Both the position numbers and the translations under genes were made by a program. A stretch of 64,000 nucleotides of DNA, taken from NCBI RefSeq assembly GCF_002584985.1, contig NZ_NUPZ01000041.1:143464-207463 (forward strand), written 5' to 3'. A model generated the notes under the pieces. That model worked only from the letters and a program-made list of their open reading frames with translations, made no database searches and had not been told where the DNA came from. Origin of the DNA: Bacillus sp. AFS029637 (GTDB lineage Bacteria > Bacillota > Bacilli > Bacillales > Bacillaceae_G). This document shows, piece by piece, positions 1 through 8,403 of this stretch (within the stretch, counting starts at the first letter, position 1; every line of letters begins with the position of its first letter).

Positions 1-15
1 TACTCTTTTTTATTA

Positions 16-225
16 CTAGTACCCTTCATGTTTACAATGGCATTTCGGTTTCTCTTTATGCTTACACTCTTCACAATCGCACTTCGGTTTCTCCTTACAA
101 CTACACTTGTCACCATCGCATTTCGCTTTCTCTTTGCAACTGCATGTATGACAATTCCTGCATCTACATCCTCCGAACATTAAATCATCCCAAAATGAAC
201 GTCTACAATGACAATGATTCCCCAT
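16..225 (-). CDS. Cys/His/Lys-rich repeat protein, putative spore-surface or metal-binding protein
   Basis: A 69-residue protein with about 17 Cys and several His. The C-terminal half carries three imperfect copies of a KEKxKCxC unit, and the DNA shows the same repeats. No signal peptide or membrane segment is visible. A strong site (AGGAGGAA) lies 8 bases before the ATG. Cys-rich basic peptides of this kind are common in Bacillus coat and exosporium layers, so a spore role is an inference supported by a sigma-K-like -10 element upstream. A metallothionein-like role is the alternative. I do not recognise a named family. Confidence 0.6.
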   Translation of the reverse strand: MGNHCHCRRSFWDDLMFGGCRCRNCHTCSCKEKAKCDGDKCSCKEKPKCDCEECKHKEKPKCHCKHEGY

Positions 226-256
226 GAATATACTTCCTCCTAAATAGAATTCATTA

Positions 257-265
257 TATTCTATG
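257..265 (-). promoter_or_regulatory. Candidate sigma-K -10 element (CATAnnnTA)
   Basis: On the minus strand CATAGAATA matches the sigma-K -10 consensus CATAnnnTA, 31 bases before the Cys-rich gene's ATG. I see no convincing -35 AC at the right distance, so this is only suggestive of mother-cell expression. The rest of 266-509 shows no gene or clear structure. Confidence 0.3.
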
Positions 266-509
266 TTGGAACTAATAGAAGGGCTTGTTTACTAGTCTAG
301 TTTTTAAGGTTTAGGGAACATATTTCATATTTAATGAACACTAACATTTTGGTTTTTTTTACAAAACAATTACTTATAATCTATTATTTTATGAATCGAA
401 AATATATTTTATACATTTAGGAGGATACATTTCGAAGGGAATTCTATTTTATCTTCTATAAGAAGCTGTTTTTTAGGTGGGGCACGCTCTATGGTACAAA
501 CTTTGATTA

Positions 510-1316
510 CTACATTTCTTTATACCACCATTTTTTACGTTCAAGATAATCTTTCATTGCATTCAATTGCGTGTCTGAAGTTGGATCAGAAATGAAATAT
601 GTTAATCCATCCGATTGTAAAATGAACTTGGCTGTCATTTTTAAAGAAGTTAATGCTCCCATAACATCGGGCGTTTCATACGGTGAAAAAGCTCCAGATT
701 GAATGATATTTTGTTTATTTGCTTGTACTTGCACAGGTTGTACTGGTTGTACTGCTCCAGTAAACCACGCTAGAGGTTTATTTCCTATGAGTGAATTGAG
801 ATCGCATTTACCGATGCCAGGAACATTCCCTGTTTCAGTATACTGCCAAAGGTCACACGGATACACTGGCTTATTTCCCCCATATCTCGGAATCCATACA
901 AAGTCACATTTCACATTTGCCATCCCAAAAGGTTCATACATATGATGACCAACATATAAACCGATTTTCTTAGCACCTAGTCGGCGTAATTCGTCGATAA
1001 AAGCTTGTGTACCTGTTCGCATATCATCCATTGTTTTCACTTCAACATCTGCAGCCCAAATTGTAGCATTTTTATCCCCACGATTCCAAAAATTACGTGC
1101 TTCTACTTTCGCATCTTCTACTGAAATGAAACGGCAAAATGCATAGTTACCAAATGGAATATTTCTCACTTTCATTGCTTGTACATAATTTTTATATAAA
1201 GGGTCTACATAATTTGAACCATCTTGCACACGTGCAATTACGAAATCTAATTGTGGTGCTGCTACATCCCAGTTAATATCGCCATTCCATTTCGAAATAT
1301 CTACAATGTAACCCAT
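510..1316 (-). CDS. GH25 lysozyme (N-acetylmuramidase) with PlyL-type C-terminal binding domain
   Basis: A 268-residue peptidoglycan hydrolase predicted to cut the MurNAc-GlcNAc bond. The GH25 barrel spans about residues 1-190 and shows the family acids Asp6, Asp90 and Glu92 (motif ADVEV). A VQP-rich linker around 191-200 leads to a C-terminal domain (about 210-268, beginning [12 protein letters not shown]) of the Amidase02_C type found in B. anthracis-group phage endolysins PlyL and PlyG. There is no signal peptide, as in phage endolysins, yet no holin or other phage genes are near. It is therefore probably a domesticated prophage-type lysin or a spore/mother-cell lysozyme. AAAGGAG precedes the ATG. 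Confidence 0.88.
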   Translation of the reverse strand: MGYIVDISKWNGDINWDVAAPQLDFVIARVQDGSNYVDPLYKNYVQAMKVRNIPFGNYAFCRFISVEDAKVEARNFWNRGDKNATIWAADVEVKTMDDMRTGTQAFIDELRRLGAKKIGLYVGHHMYEPFGMANVKCDFVWIPRYGGNKPVYPCDLWQYTETGNVPGIGKCDLNSLIGNKPLAWFTGAVQPVQPVQVQANKQNIIQSGAFSPYETPDVMGALTSLKMTAKFILQSDGLTYFISDPTSDTQLNAMKDYLERKKWWYKEM

Positions 1317-1494
1317 TATCCAACATCTCCTTTTTTTATTATCATATTCATAGCTTGTCTTTTTTGCTATTATCGTTTAAAAATCCAACCAGATTCGTTA
1401 ATACTTGTGTTACTATGATTCCCCTACCTACTGCATTTTTAATTCATTATACTTGAAAAAGAAAATTGGCACTTAACGAACAAAACTATTGCTA

Positions 1495-1596
1495 TCAAAT
1501 ACCAAATCTATTTGGGGAGCTGTACTGACTAATAGAAAAAGCACCACCATTTTGGCGATGCCTATTATCAAAATGTGACCAACCTACTACTATCAT
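1495..1596 (-). CDS. Possible small ORF directly after the DUF6884 gene
   Basis: An ATG-started 33-codon frame begins 5 bases after the stop of the upstream gene, encoding a peptide with Gly, Ser and aromatic residues (starts MIVVGWSHFDNRHR, ends SSPNRFGI). A weak AGGAAG site lies about 11 bases upstream, inside the preceding gene. There is no family match I can name. It could be a chance frame or a remnant. Confidence 0.25.
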   Translation of the reverse strand: MIVVGWSHFDNRHRQNGGAFSISQYSSPNRFGI

Positions 1597-1601
1597 AAAA
1601 A

Positions 1602-2051
1602 CTATACTTCCTTCTCTTCCTCTACAGCCCTCTTTAACCTCTGCAACATATATCCAATTCCTTTGCATCCTTCTAACGGATATGTAATAATTTCTTCCGA
1701 ATATAATTTCGTCACTACTTTTTTATGTTTCTTCCCAGCAAGTAAAACGATTTCGTCAAACTGAAGCAACTCTTTATCAACGATCTGTTGTCGTAATTGT
1801 TCAATACTAATAATCTCATTACTCTTGGAATCAAATGCAAGATCATAGTTTTCTTGCACAATATCATTCGGTCTTAAAAATCCATGCTTCGCTGATAAGA
1901 TAACCCAGTTCTCAAAAAACATAGTTGCGTATGCCTGACACGCCTTTCCGAACGGACTGATATACACATCTTTTGCCTCTGTCTCCCCGTAATCTACATA
2001 CTTATCCCAAATTTTCTTTTTTCCACATGGGATTATGCATAGTCTCTTCAT
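1602..2051 (-). CDS. DUF6884-type protein
   Basis: A 149-residue soluble protein. Visible family features are the N-terminal CGKKKIW motif after a hydrophobic strand, the central LSAKHGFLRP motif, and LLAGKKHKKVV in a second strand. This is the pattern of the DUF6884/YaaA-like fold seen near DNA-modification and stress genes. The role here is unknown and neighbours do not help. The start is ATG after AAGAGG. Family assignment is from memory of the motifs. Confidence 0.65.
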   Translation of the reverse strand: MKRLCIIPCGKKKIWDKYVDYGETEAKDVYISPFGKACQAYATMFFENWVILSAKHGFLRPNDIVQENYDLAFDSKSNEIISIEQLRQQIVDKELLQFDEIVLLAGKKHKKVVTKLYSEEIITYPLEGCKGIGYMLQRLKRAVEEEKEV

Positions 2052-2305
2052 ATTTATGTCTTACCTCTTTTCTTTCGTATATAAAGTTAAATTTTTTGTA
2101 CATTTTCTTCACAAAATACTATATAATAATCCTGAAATGAAAATACATTATTTACCACATTTTTCATAAGTTTCATTTACAATTAGTCTTTTAATACATA
2201 CGTATATAAATCAAATTTAAATTACTTGCTTTTATCCAACTCCATTTAATAATATTATAATATACAAATGTTATACATTAAAGTTTAGAGAGGAGGTGAA
2301 CGGCA

Positions 2306-2494
2306 ATGAAAAATATTATCCCTGCACTATTTGTTTATTTTATCGTTTGCGTTATTGTAATTACCTTACCAGCATCTGACGGTTATAATACTGTTGGTTG
2401 GAAATTATTTGTTGGGCAAGTATACGCAATTCCTATTTTCCTCGTTGTTGCTATCGTTACTTTTTATGTGAATAAGAATCGTTTAAAAGGATAG
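2306..2494 (+). CDS. Small two-helix membrane protein, unknown function
   Basis: 62 residues with two hydrophobic segments (about 5-21 and 34-54), a short polar loop (PASDGYNTVGW) and a basic C-terminus (NKNRLKG). A very strong site (AGAGGAGGTGA) precedes the ATG and an intrinsic terminator follows immediately, so it is very likely a real single-gene unit. Not recognised as a named family. Confidence 0.65.
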   Translation: MKNIIPALFVYFIVCVIVITLPASDGYNTVGWKLFVGQVYAIPIFLVVAIVTFYVNKNRLKG

Positions 2495-2513
2495 AAAATG
2501 CTATCCTTTTTTA
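2485..2513 (+). terminator. Intrinsic terminator of the two-helix protein gene
   Basis: AAAAGGATAG pairs with CTATCCTTTT across a 6-base loop and is followed by T residues. It overlaps the gene's last codons. Confidence 0.8.
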
Positions 2514-2696
2514 TTCGCTTATCGTATTGAGTATTGCCCTGAACGTATTTTGTACTACTTCTTACGAAAAATCAAATTTTTCAATGTTTCCAAGTCATAA
2601 CATTTCTTATTTTCATCCCAATTTAACAACTTTGAGTCATTCAACATACGCAAGTCCCTCTAATTAAAAATCTGGATTTCCCGCCATTTAAAAGAG

Positions 2697-2735
2697 AAAA
2701 GGACAAGTAGTCCATCTGACTACTTGTCCTTTTTG
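2697..2735. terminator. Terminator after ppaC
   Basis: A 15-bp perfect stem (AAAAGGACAAGTAGT and its complement) with a 7-base loop, T-rich on both exits. It lies just past the ppaC stop. Confidence 0.85.
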
Positions 2736-2755
2736 TTTATCTGTACTCAATACTA

Positions 2756-3685
2756 TTAAGCTTGGAATGCTTCTGTTAATACAGGTACGATTTGTTTTTT
2801 ACGAGATACAACACCTTTTAAAGTAGCTGTGTTGTTTTCTAGAGATACGTTGTAAGCTTTCTCAACAACGTTTGCTGCTTTACCAACTGCAAGACCTACA
2901 GAATCGTTAGTTAAGATATCAGTTACAACGAATAAGAATAGGTCTAAACCTTTTTCTTCTACTACTGCAGAGATAACTTTTTCAAGTTCCGCTTGGTGTA
3001 CAAGAACGTCGTTTGTATCAACAGCGTTTACTTGTGCGATTTCAACTTTCGCGTTACCCATTTGGAATTCTTTAGCGTCAAGAGAGATTAATTGCTCCAT
3101 TGTTTTTCCGCTTAAGTCAGCACCAGCTTTTAACATTTCTAAGCCATAGCTATCTGCATCTACACCAGCGATTTCCGCTAATTCACGTGCTGCTGCTACG
3201 TCTTGCTTTGTGCAAGTTGGAGATTTGAATAGTAAAGAATCTGAAATGATTGCAGATAACATTAAACCTGCAACTTCTTTACGAATTGCAACGCCGTTTT
3301 CTTTGTACATTTTGTTTAAGATTGTAGCTGTACAACCAACTGGCTCACAACGGTAGTATATAGGATCGCTTGTTTCAAAGTTAGCAATACGGTGATGGTC
3401 AATAACTTCTAACACACGAACAGATTCGATATCGTTAGCACTTTGTTGACGCTCGTTATGGTCAACTAAAATAACGTTGTCCACTTCGCTTGCAACTGTC
3501 TCAACAAAACGCGGTCCTTCTACTTTAAAATAATCTAACGCAAATTGAGTTTCACCGCTGATTTCGCCTAAACGTACAGGCTCAGCATTCATTCCTAATT
3601 CTTTTTTCAATTCTGCATAAGCAATTGCAGAACAAATTGCATCTGTATCTGGGTTTTTATGCCCGAAAACTAGTACTTTTTCCAT
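2756..3685 (-). CDS. ppaC: Manganese-dependent inorganic pyrophosphatase (family II, DHH)
   Basis: 309 residues. Hydrolyses pyrophosphate to phosphate, driving biosynthetic reactions in the cytoplasm. The DHH-family motifs are intact: [13 protein letters not shown] near the N-terminus, VDHNER, and the signature DHH in [11 protein letters not shown]. The C-terminal DHHA2 domain ends in the SRKKQIVP motif that binds substrate. The open frame extends 28 codons further upstream, but GAGGTGG sits 6 bases before the ATG at 3685, and the protein then starts [13 protein letters not shown] as in relatives. No CBS domains are present, so it is the unregulated form. Single-gene unit with a downstream terminator. 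Confidence 0.97.
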   Translation of the reverse strand: MEKVLVFGHKNPDTDAICSAIAYAELKKELGMNAEPVRLGEISGETQFALDYFKVEGPRFVETVASEVDNVILVDHNERQQSANDIESVRVLEVIDHHRIANFETSDPIYYRCEPVGCTATILNKMYKENGVAIRKEVAGLMLSAIISDSLLFKSPTCTKQDVAAARELAEIAGVDADSYGLEMLKAGADLSGKTMEQLISLDAKEFQMGNAKVEIAQVNAVDTNDVLVHQAELEKVISAVVEEKGLDLFLFVVTDILTNDSVGLAVGKAANVVEKAYNVSLENNTATLKGVVSRKKQIVPVLTEAFQA

Positions 3686-3791
3686 GTTTTCCACCTCTTC
3701 ATGAAAAGGATATCTTAAAGAAGCAAATATGACAATATTTAAAGCGTATTTTTTTATAAATAATTGCACTTTCTTCTATAATTTTCATAAA

Positions 3792-3865
3792 AAAGATCAT
3801 CTAAAATGAAATAGATGATCGAAATGTATATTAATTTAAAATAGTGTAGGCACTTGCACTATATT
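3792..3865. other. Two small inverted repeats between ppaC and the DinB gene
   Basis: GATCATCTA/TAGATGATC (about 3795-3820) and ATAGTG/CACTAT (about 3842-3863) form hairpins upstream of ppaC and downstream of the DinB-family gene. They could terminate the DinB transcript or sit in the ppaC leader. Neither has a clean T-tract. Confidence 0.4.
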
Positions 3866-3923
3866 TTCCATTCTTGATTATTGTACCATTAAAGCGCCCA
3901 ATTGCAAAATTGGCAAAGACAGT

Positions 3924-4439
3924 CTAATTACCGAATAGCCCTCTCCCTCTCAAATTTGCGGAAACTGGCTCCTTTCCTATTTCACGTGCCCATATAGATA
4001 ACTGACCGATATGGTGAATTTCGTGGACAATGACATGACGCATTATCTCTCCGTGTGTACATTCAATAACTCGGCGCCTAATTGGTGCGTCTCTAGAGCT
4101 AATCGGTGCGTCATTGAAATCAGTTTCTGAAAATTTCCGAGATTCCATTTCACTTGTCCAAGAGGTCACAAATGGCTGCACTTTCTCGTGGTATTGAGCT
4201 GAGAGTTTTTTCACTTTTTGCAAGCTAGAATAATCTTCAAATTCCGGCTCCTCGGGCACTGGTTCACCGCGCAAACCTAAGATCCACATATACTCCACAT
4301 CTACAATATGAAATAACGAATGTAGGATACTACCAAACCCACCAACCCGTTTCTTTAATAGTTCTTCATCCGATATATCTTCACAAAATGTAAACCACTC
4401 ATCACGAACTTGCCAATTATATTGAAACAGTTTCAACAT
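3924..4439 (-). CDS. DinB-family (YfiT/bacillithiol-transferase-like fold) protein
   Basis: About 171 residues, a four-helix-bundle putative metal-dependent protein. The family's metal ligands appear as a His in LHSLFHIVDVEYMW and in the C-terminal HEIHHIGQLSIW motif. Members include thiol transferases and many of unknown substrate, so none is claimed. The ATG at 4439 (MLKLFQYNW) is chosen because GGAGG lies 8 bases upstream. The earlier ATG would contain that ribosome site. Confidence 0.85.
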   Translation of the reverse strand: MLKLFQYNWQVRDEWFTFCEDISDEELLKKRVGGFGSILHSLFHIVDVEYMWILGLRGEPVPEEPEFEDYSSLQKVKKLSAQYHEKVQPFVTSWTSEMESRKFSETDFNDAPISSRDAPIRRRVIECTHGEIMRHVIVHEIHHIGQLSIWAREIGKEPVSANLRGRGLFGN

Positions 4440-4588
4440 GACAGCAACCTCCATCTTTTAGATTAACATTTAATATTCACCAAAAGACTGCTAAACCCCT
4501 ATTAAATAATAACTAAAAAAACTGTTACAACCTTCTACAAACTAGTCCTTTAATTGAACATTCCAACCATAGTTAAAGGGTCAAAAAA

Positions 4589-5092
4589 CTAAATACTTTT
4601 ATAATATATAACCGTTGCATCTAACGCACCATTCGGAGAAATTGCATATTCCGGTATTTTTCCAACTTCTCGATAGTCTAATGATTTGTATAATCTATTA
4701 GAAGGATCTCCTTCTCTCGTATCTAGCACTAAAAGAGACCTGTTTTCTTGTTTTGCTCGTCCCTCTGCTTTTTGCATAAGCAAACGTCCAATACCGTTAC
4801 GTCTAAAATTTGGATGAGTCATTAACTTACAAATTTCAGCTCTATGGCTACCATTTGGCTTTGTGACTAAATGTAATTGAACACTTCCCGCTACTTCATT
4901 GTTTATTTTAGCGACATATAATATCACTTCCGGCACTAAGACAGCTTGCCAATACTTCGTCGCTTCTTCTCGTTCCATTGGCGGTAAAAACCCGATTGAT
5001 GCCCCATCATCTACTACAGTTTTCAAAAGTTTAGTAAGCTCTTCAATATTGTTTTCTAATTTCTTAATTTCTTCAATTACTAAATTCCCCAT
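4589..5092 (-). CDS. GNAT-family N-acetyltransferase
   Basis: 167 residues. The acetyl-CoA loop is visible as HPNFRRNGIGRLLMQKAE (the R/Q-x-x-G-x-G/A motif), followed by LLVLDTREGDPSNRLYKSLDY, which matches the family's C-terminal strand-helix. Substrate unknown. AAGGGGGG precedes the ATG. Monocistronic and convergent with the DinB gene on neither side. Small-molecule detoxification is a common role but is not shown here. Confidence 0.88.
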   Translation of the reverse strand: MGNLVIEEIKKLENNIEELTKLLKTVVDDGASIGFLPPMEREEATKYWQAVLVPEVILYVAKINNEVAGSVQLHLVTKPNGSHRAEICKLMTHPNFRRNGIGRLLMQKAEGRAKQENRSLLVLDTREGDPSNRLYKSLDYREVGKIPEYAISPNGALDATVIYYKSI

Positions 5093-5198
5093 TACTTTCC
5101 CCCCTTTTATTTTTATTTTAACAATTTTTAAAGCAGGAATAATTAAATATTAAGATGAAATTATTTTAAATATGAATTTTTAGAGAAAGGATACCTAT

Positions 5199-5843
5199 AT
5201 GAAATATATATTAGATACGACATACGCGAGAGAATTACTCGAGTGGGCATATGAACAAAATCCAGGTCCATGGTTTGAACATTCAATTAATGTTGCCCTT
5301 GCAACGGAAAAGATAGTTGTAGAACTTATTAATAATGGGTATTATGACCTAAATGCTGACATAGCATATAATGCTGCCCTCCTGCATGATATAGGAAGGT
5401 ATAAAGGTTTTACCAGATCTGTTATACATTCCTATGATGGTTATATGTACATGAATGATTTAGGTTATACAGGAAACGCGATTATTTGTGTGACACATTC
5501 ATTCCCTTGCAAAAATGAACATATAGATATCGCAGCGGAGTGGAGTCTTGTTCCCGATTATATGAAAAGCCGGTTGATTGAAATATTGAACGAACATAGT
5601 AACTACGACTTATATAATAAAGTAATCACCCTTTGTGACGCTCTAGCTGACGCAGATGGCTTTACTACCCTTGAAAAAAGATTAATTTCAGTTGGCTTAC
5701 GTCATGGAACAACTGCTCATACATCTTTACATTGGAAAGGATTCTATACAATTAAGAAAGAATTAGAATCTTTAATCGGTAAGAGTATATACAGCGTTCT
5801 TCCTGACATAAAGAAATCGATTTATGGTAATATAGAATATTAA
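5199..5843 (+). CDS. HD-domain metal-dependent phosphohydrolase
   Basis: 214 residues. The HD-superfamily ligands are visible: His in WFEHSINVA, the HD doublet in LLHDIGRYKG, and a late Asp in LCDALADADG. Such proteins hydrolyse phosphomonoesters or nucleotides; the substrate is not evident. GAAAGGA precedes the ATG. It is followed after 42 bases by an RsgA tail fragment on the same strand with no terminator between, so the two may be cotranscribed. Confidence 0.85.
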   Translation: MKYILDTTYARELLEWAYEQNPGPWFEHSINVALATEKIVVELINNGYYDLNADIAYNAALLHDIGRYKGFTRSVIHSYDGYMYMNDLGYTGNAIICVTHSFPCKNEHIDIAAEWSLVPDYMKSRLIEILNEHSNYDLYNKVITLCDALADADGFTTLEKRLISVGLRHGTTAHTSLHWKGFYTIKKELESLIGKSIYSVLPDIKKSIYGNIEY

Positions 5844-5885
5844 ATTACATACAATTTAAAAGTGGAGGGATTACTTATTAGTAAA

Positions 5886-6158
5886 ATGGGATTTGACTTG
5901 ATAAACCATAGAGATAACTCTGCTTTTGGGTATGAAAATATAGTGATTATATCTAAGAGCTGTAAATTTTCTAACTGTTCGCATACAAATGAACCACAAT
6001 GTGCAGTTAAAAAAGCTATATCCGATGGAGTTCTTACAGAAGATATAATGAATAGTTATTATAGAGATAAGAATGAATTCGAATATGTATGTAAACAAAA
6101 GAACAAAACAAAAGCTATTGATTATATGAAACAATTGAAACTTTTTAGAAAATCTTAA
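5886..6158 (+). pseudogene. Orphan C-terminal zinc-finger fragment of RsgA-type ribosome GTPase
   Basis: About 90 residues matching only the C-terminus of RsgA (YloQ) GTPases. The zinc motif C-x4-C-x-H-x5-C is intact (CKFSNCSHTNEPQC), followed by AVKKAISDGVLTEDIMNSYY, as in the family's zinc-finger and helical tail. The OB-fold and the whole circularly permuted GTPase domain, about 250 residues, are missing. The start is uncertain: GGAGGG lies 15 bases before this ATG. The open frame and preserved ligands leave room for a standalone RNA-binding module, but a deletion remnant of an rsgA paralogue is more likely. Confidence 0.75.
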
Positions 6159-6261
6159 AACTAAATAAATAGTTTCGATTTCTCATTCCCACTAGATTTA
6201 AAATTTTCACTTTATTACATCACATACAATGTAAATTTCATACTCAAATTTAATCTCACGT

Positions 6262-6301
6262 AAAAGAACGTTTTAAACATAAAGTTTAAAACGTTCTTTT
6301 C
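6262..6301. terminator. Bidirectional intrinsic terminator
   Basis: A 17-bp perfect stem (AAAAGAACGTTTTAAAC and its complement) around a 5-base loop, between the RsgA fragment and the convergent AhpD-like gene. Confidence 0.85.
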
Positions 6302-6304
6302 TAT

Positions 6305-6673
6305 TCAATGCTTTTGATTTTTCAGTTCAATTAAACACTCTTGTACTAAAGTTACCGCTTGACTCATTGCAGCTCCGCCAGCAAATGCTGCTGATACCCC
6401 ACACGCTTCCAGAATCTCTTTATCTGAACACCCTTGATCAAGACAACCTTTTGTATGATAAATGGTACAATATTCATCTTGCGTTGCTAGACTAATTCCT
6501 AATGCGATAAGTTGTTTTTCCCTTTTTGTTAAAGCGCCCTCTTGAAAACAAGCTTGCGTGAACGCATTATATGTTTCAGCAATTTCAGGAATTTGGTTTG
6601 TGAAACTACCGATTCCTTCTTTATAATGATGTAGAACGTCATTTACTGAACTATGATGTTGTTCGTTTTCCAT
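6305..6673 (-). CDS. Carboxymuconolactone decarboxylase / AhpD-like protein
   Basis: 122 residues of the CMD/AhpD fold. The motif region reads EYCTIYHTKGCLDQGCS, where AhpD enzymes have CxxC followed by H. The first Cys and the His are kept, but the resolving Cys position is Tyr-shifted, so peroxidase-type chemistry is uncertain. The start at 6673 follows GGGGGT. Earlier in-frame codons lack a ribosome site. It lies downstream of the symporter gene with a 102-base gap and may be independent. Confidence 0.8.
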   Translation of the reverse strand: MENEQHHSSVNDVLHHYKEGIGSFTNQIPEIAETYNAFTQACFQEGALTKREKQLIALGISLATQDEYCTIYHTKGCLDQGCSDKEILEACGVSAAFAGGAAMSQAVTLVQECLIELKNQKH

Positions 6674-6775
6674 CTTATTATTACCCCCATTCAAATTATC
6701 TGTACCTACTGTAGTATGTGATGAAAAGAAGGCAATATACCACACAGAATAGAATGAATATTCAGTTTATTAAGA

Positions 6776-8266
6776 CTACAATTGCAGACTATCATCCACT
6801 ACCGCTTGTTCTTTAGAGTTTTTTCCTTCAACCTCTTTACTTCTCTCTTCCCAAAATGTTAAGCCTTCAATCCCCACATTTTTAGGATCAAATACTGGGT
6901 CTTTCCCTTCTTTTTTCTGCGCTTCATAATCTTTTAATACTTTTAATGCCGTTTTACTTAATAATATGATCGCAATAAGGTTTAACCATGCCATACTACC
7001 AATTCCTAAATCTCCAAGGTTCCATAATAGCGATGCTGATTCTACGCTACCGATGTAAACCATAATTAAAAATCCAATTTTTAAAACGGGTTTTAACCAG
7101 TTATATTTAAGCTCACGATCTAAATAAGTAAGTGTCGTTTCAGCGATATAATAGTAAGCAAGTAAAGTTGTAAATGCGAAGAAGAAGATTGCGATTGAAA
7201 TAAATATTGGACCAAATCCCGTCATAACAGTTTCAACTGCTTGTTGTGTATAGATTGGACCTGCATCTACATTCCCAATGTTCTTTACAATAGCGCTTTT
7301 TCCTTCAGGTATAACATTATACATACCTGTTATTAAAATCATAAGAGCTGTCGCTGTACATACAACAATTGTATCGATATATACAGAAAACGCTTGAACT
7401 AACCCTTGTTTGGCAGGATGGGATACTTCAGCAGCAGCTGAACTATATGTCGCTTCTCCAACACCAGCAACATTTGAAAATACAGCACGTTTTACGCCCC
7501 AAGCAATAGCTGCACCAACGATACCACCAAACATTTCATTTACACCAAAAGCACTAGAGAAAATTAAAGCGAACATACTTGGAATTTCCGTTACATTCGC
7601 AATTAATACGATACATGTAACAATTACATAACCAATTGCCATAAATGGAACAAGCATTTGAGAGACGCCCGCAATTCTTTTTACGCCACCAAAAATGATT
7701 GCTGCTAATAATATGACTAACAATATACCAGTTATATATTTGCTAATGCCATTAGAGTTTTCAAATCCAACAGCGATACTACTTGATTGAATACCTGGCA
7801 ATAATACGCCATATGACAGTGTTACAACCACCGCTACAATAACCGCAAACCATTTCATTTTCAAACCTTTTTCAATAAAATATGGTGTACCACCGCGGTA
7901 TTCATTTCCTACTTTACTTTTATATACTTGAGATAATGTTGATTCAACAAATGCACTAGCTGCTCCTAAAAGAGCCATTACCCACATCCAAAATACAGCT
8001 CCAGGACCACCAAAAGCGATAGCTGTCGCTACTCCTGCGATATTACCTATTCCAACCCTTCCTGATAAGGCCAAACAGAATGCTTGGAAAGATGAAATGC
8101 CAGTCTCTGAGCTTTTCCCTTCAAATAGTAATGTAATCATCTCTTTAAAATAAAGAATTTGCAAAAAACGTGTCGCAATTGTGAAATATATGCCTGCCCC
8201 TAATGCAAAAACAACTAAACCAATACTCCATACTTGCCCTACTAGCCATTCTACTAACTGTTCCAT
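6776..8266 (-). CDS. Alanine/glycine:cation symporter family (AGCS) transporter
   Basis: 496 residues with about 10-11 membrane helices. The AGCS signature is clear: SGRVGIGNIAGVATAIAFGGPGAVFWMW near residues 70-100, and later GVKRAVFSNVAGVGEATYSSAAA. Family members bring in alanine, glycine and related amino acids with sodium or protons. Its place downstream of the hydroxyproline operon on the same strand suggests uptake of hydroxyproline or another imino acid, but a hairpin separates the two, so this is inference. ATG at 8266 follows GAGGGGG. A TTG one codon earlier is too close to that site. Confidence 0.9.
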   Translation of the reverse strand: MEQLVEWLVGQVWSIGLVVFALGAGIYFTIATRFLQILYFKEMITLLFEGKSSETGISSFQAFCLALSGRVGIGNIAGVATAIAFGGPGAVFWMWVMALLGAASAFVESTLSQVYKSKVGNEYRGGTPYFIEKGLKMKWFAVIVAVVVTLSYGVLLPGIQSSSIAVGFENSNGISKYITGILLVILLAAIIFGGVKRIAGVSQMLVPFMAIGYVIVTCIVLIANVTEIPSMFALIFSSAFGVNEMFGGIVGAAIAWGVKRAVFSNVAGVGEATYSSAAAEVSHPAKQGLVQAFSVYIDTIVVCTATALMILITGMYNVIPEGKSAIVKNIGNVDAGPIYTQQAVETVMTGFGPIFISIAIFFFAFTTLLAYYYIAETTLTYLDRELKYNWLKPVLKIGFLIMVYIGSVESASLLWNLGDLGIGSMAWLNLIAIILLSKTALKVLKDYEAQKKEGKDPVFDPKNVGIEGLTFWEERSKEVEGKNSKEQAVVDDSLQL

Positions 8267-8312
8267 CAAAGTCCCCCTCTTACTTGTTTTGAAAAGAATA
8301 TTTATATATAGA

Positions 8313-8352
8313 AAGCGGACAACCTTTGACTTGCATTCCAGTTGTCCGCTTC
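8313..8352 (-). terminator. Hairpin between aldehyde dehydrogenase and symporter genes
   Basis: An 11-bp stem (AAGCGGACAAC / GTTGTCCGCTT) with a 17-base loop, downstream of the dehydrogenase stop. The T-tract on the minus strand is short, so some readthrough into the symporter is plausible. Confidence 0.6.
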
Positions 8353-8403
8353 TCTTATTTATCCTATTATTTACAGTCTACAAGACTGCTACTAAATAGA
8401 GTT

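Noticed and set aside
703-945. Plus-strand 80-codon frame
   Set aside because: Lies wholly inside the GH25 lysozyme gene on the other strand; no ribosome site and a low-complexity Cys/Thr start.
5871-6134. Minus-strand 87-codon frame opposite the RsgA fragment
   Set aside because: Shadow of the plus frame, which shows the conserved zinc motif.
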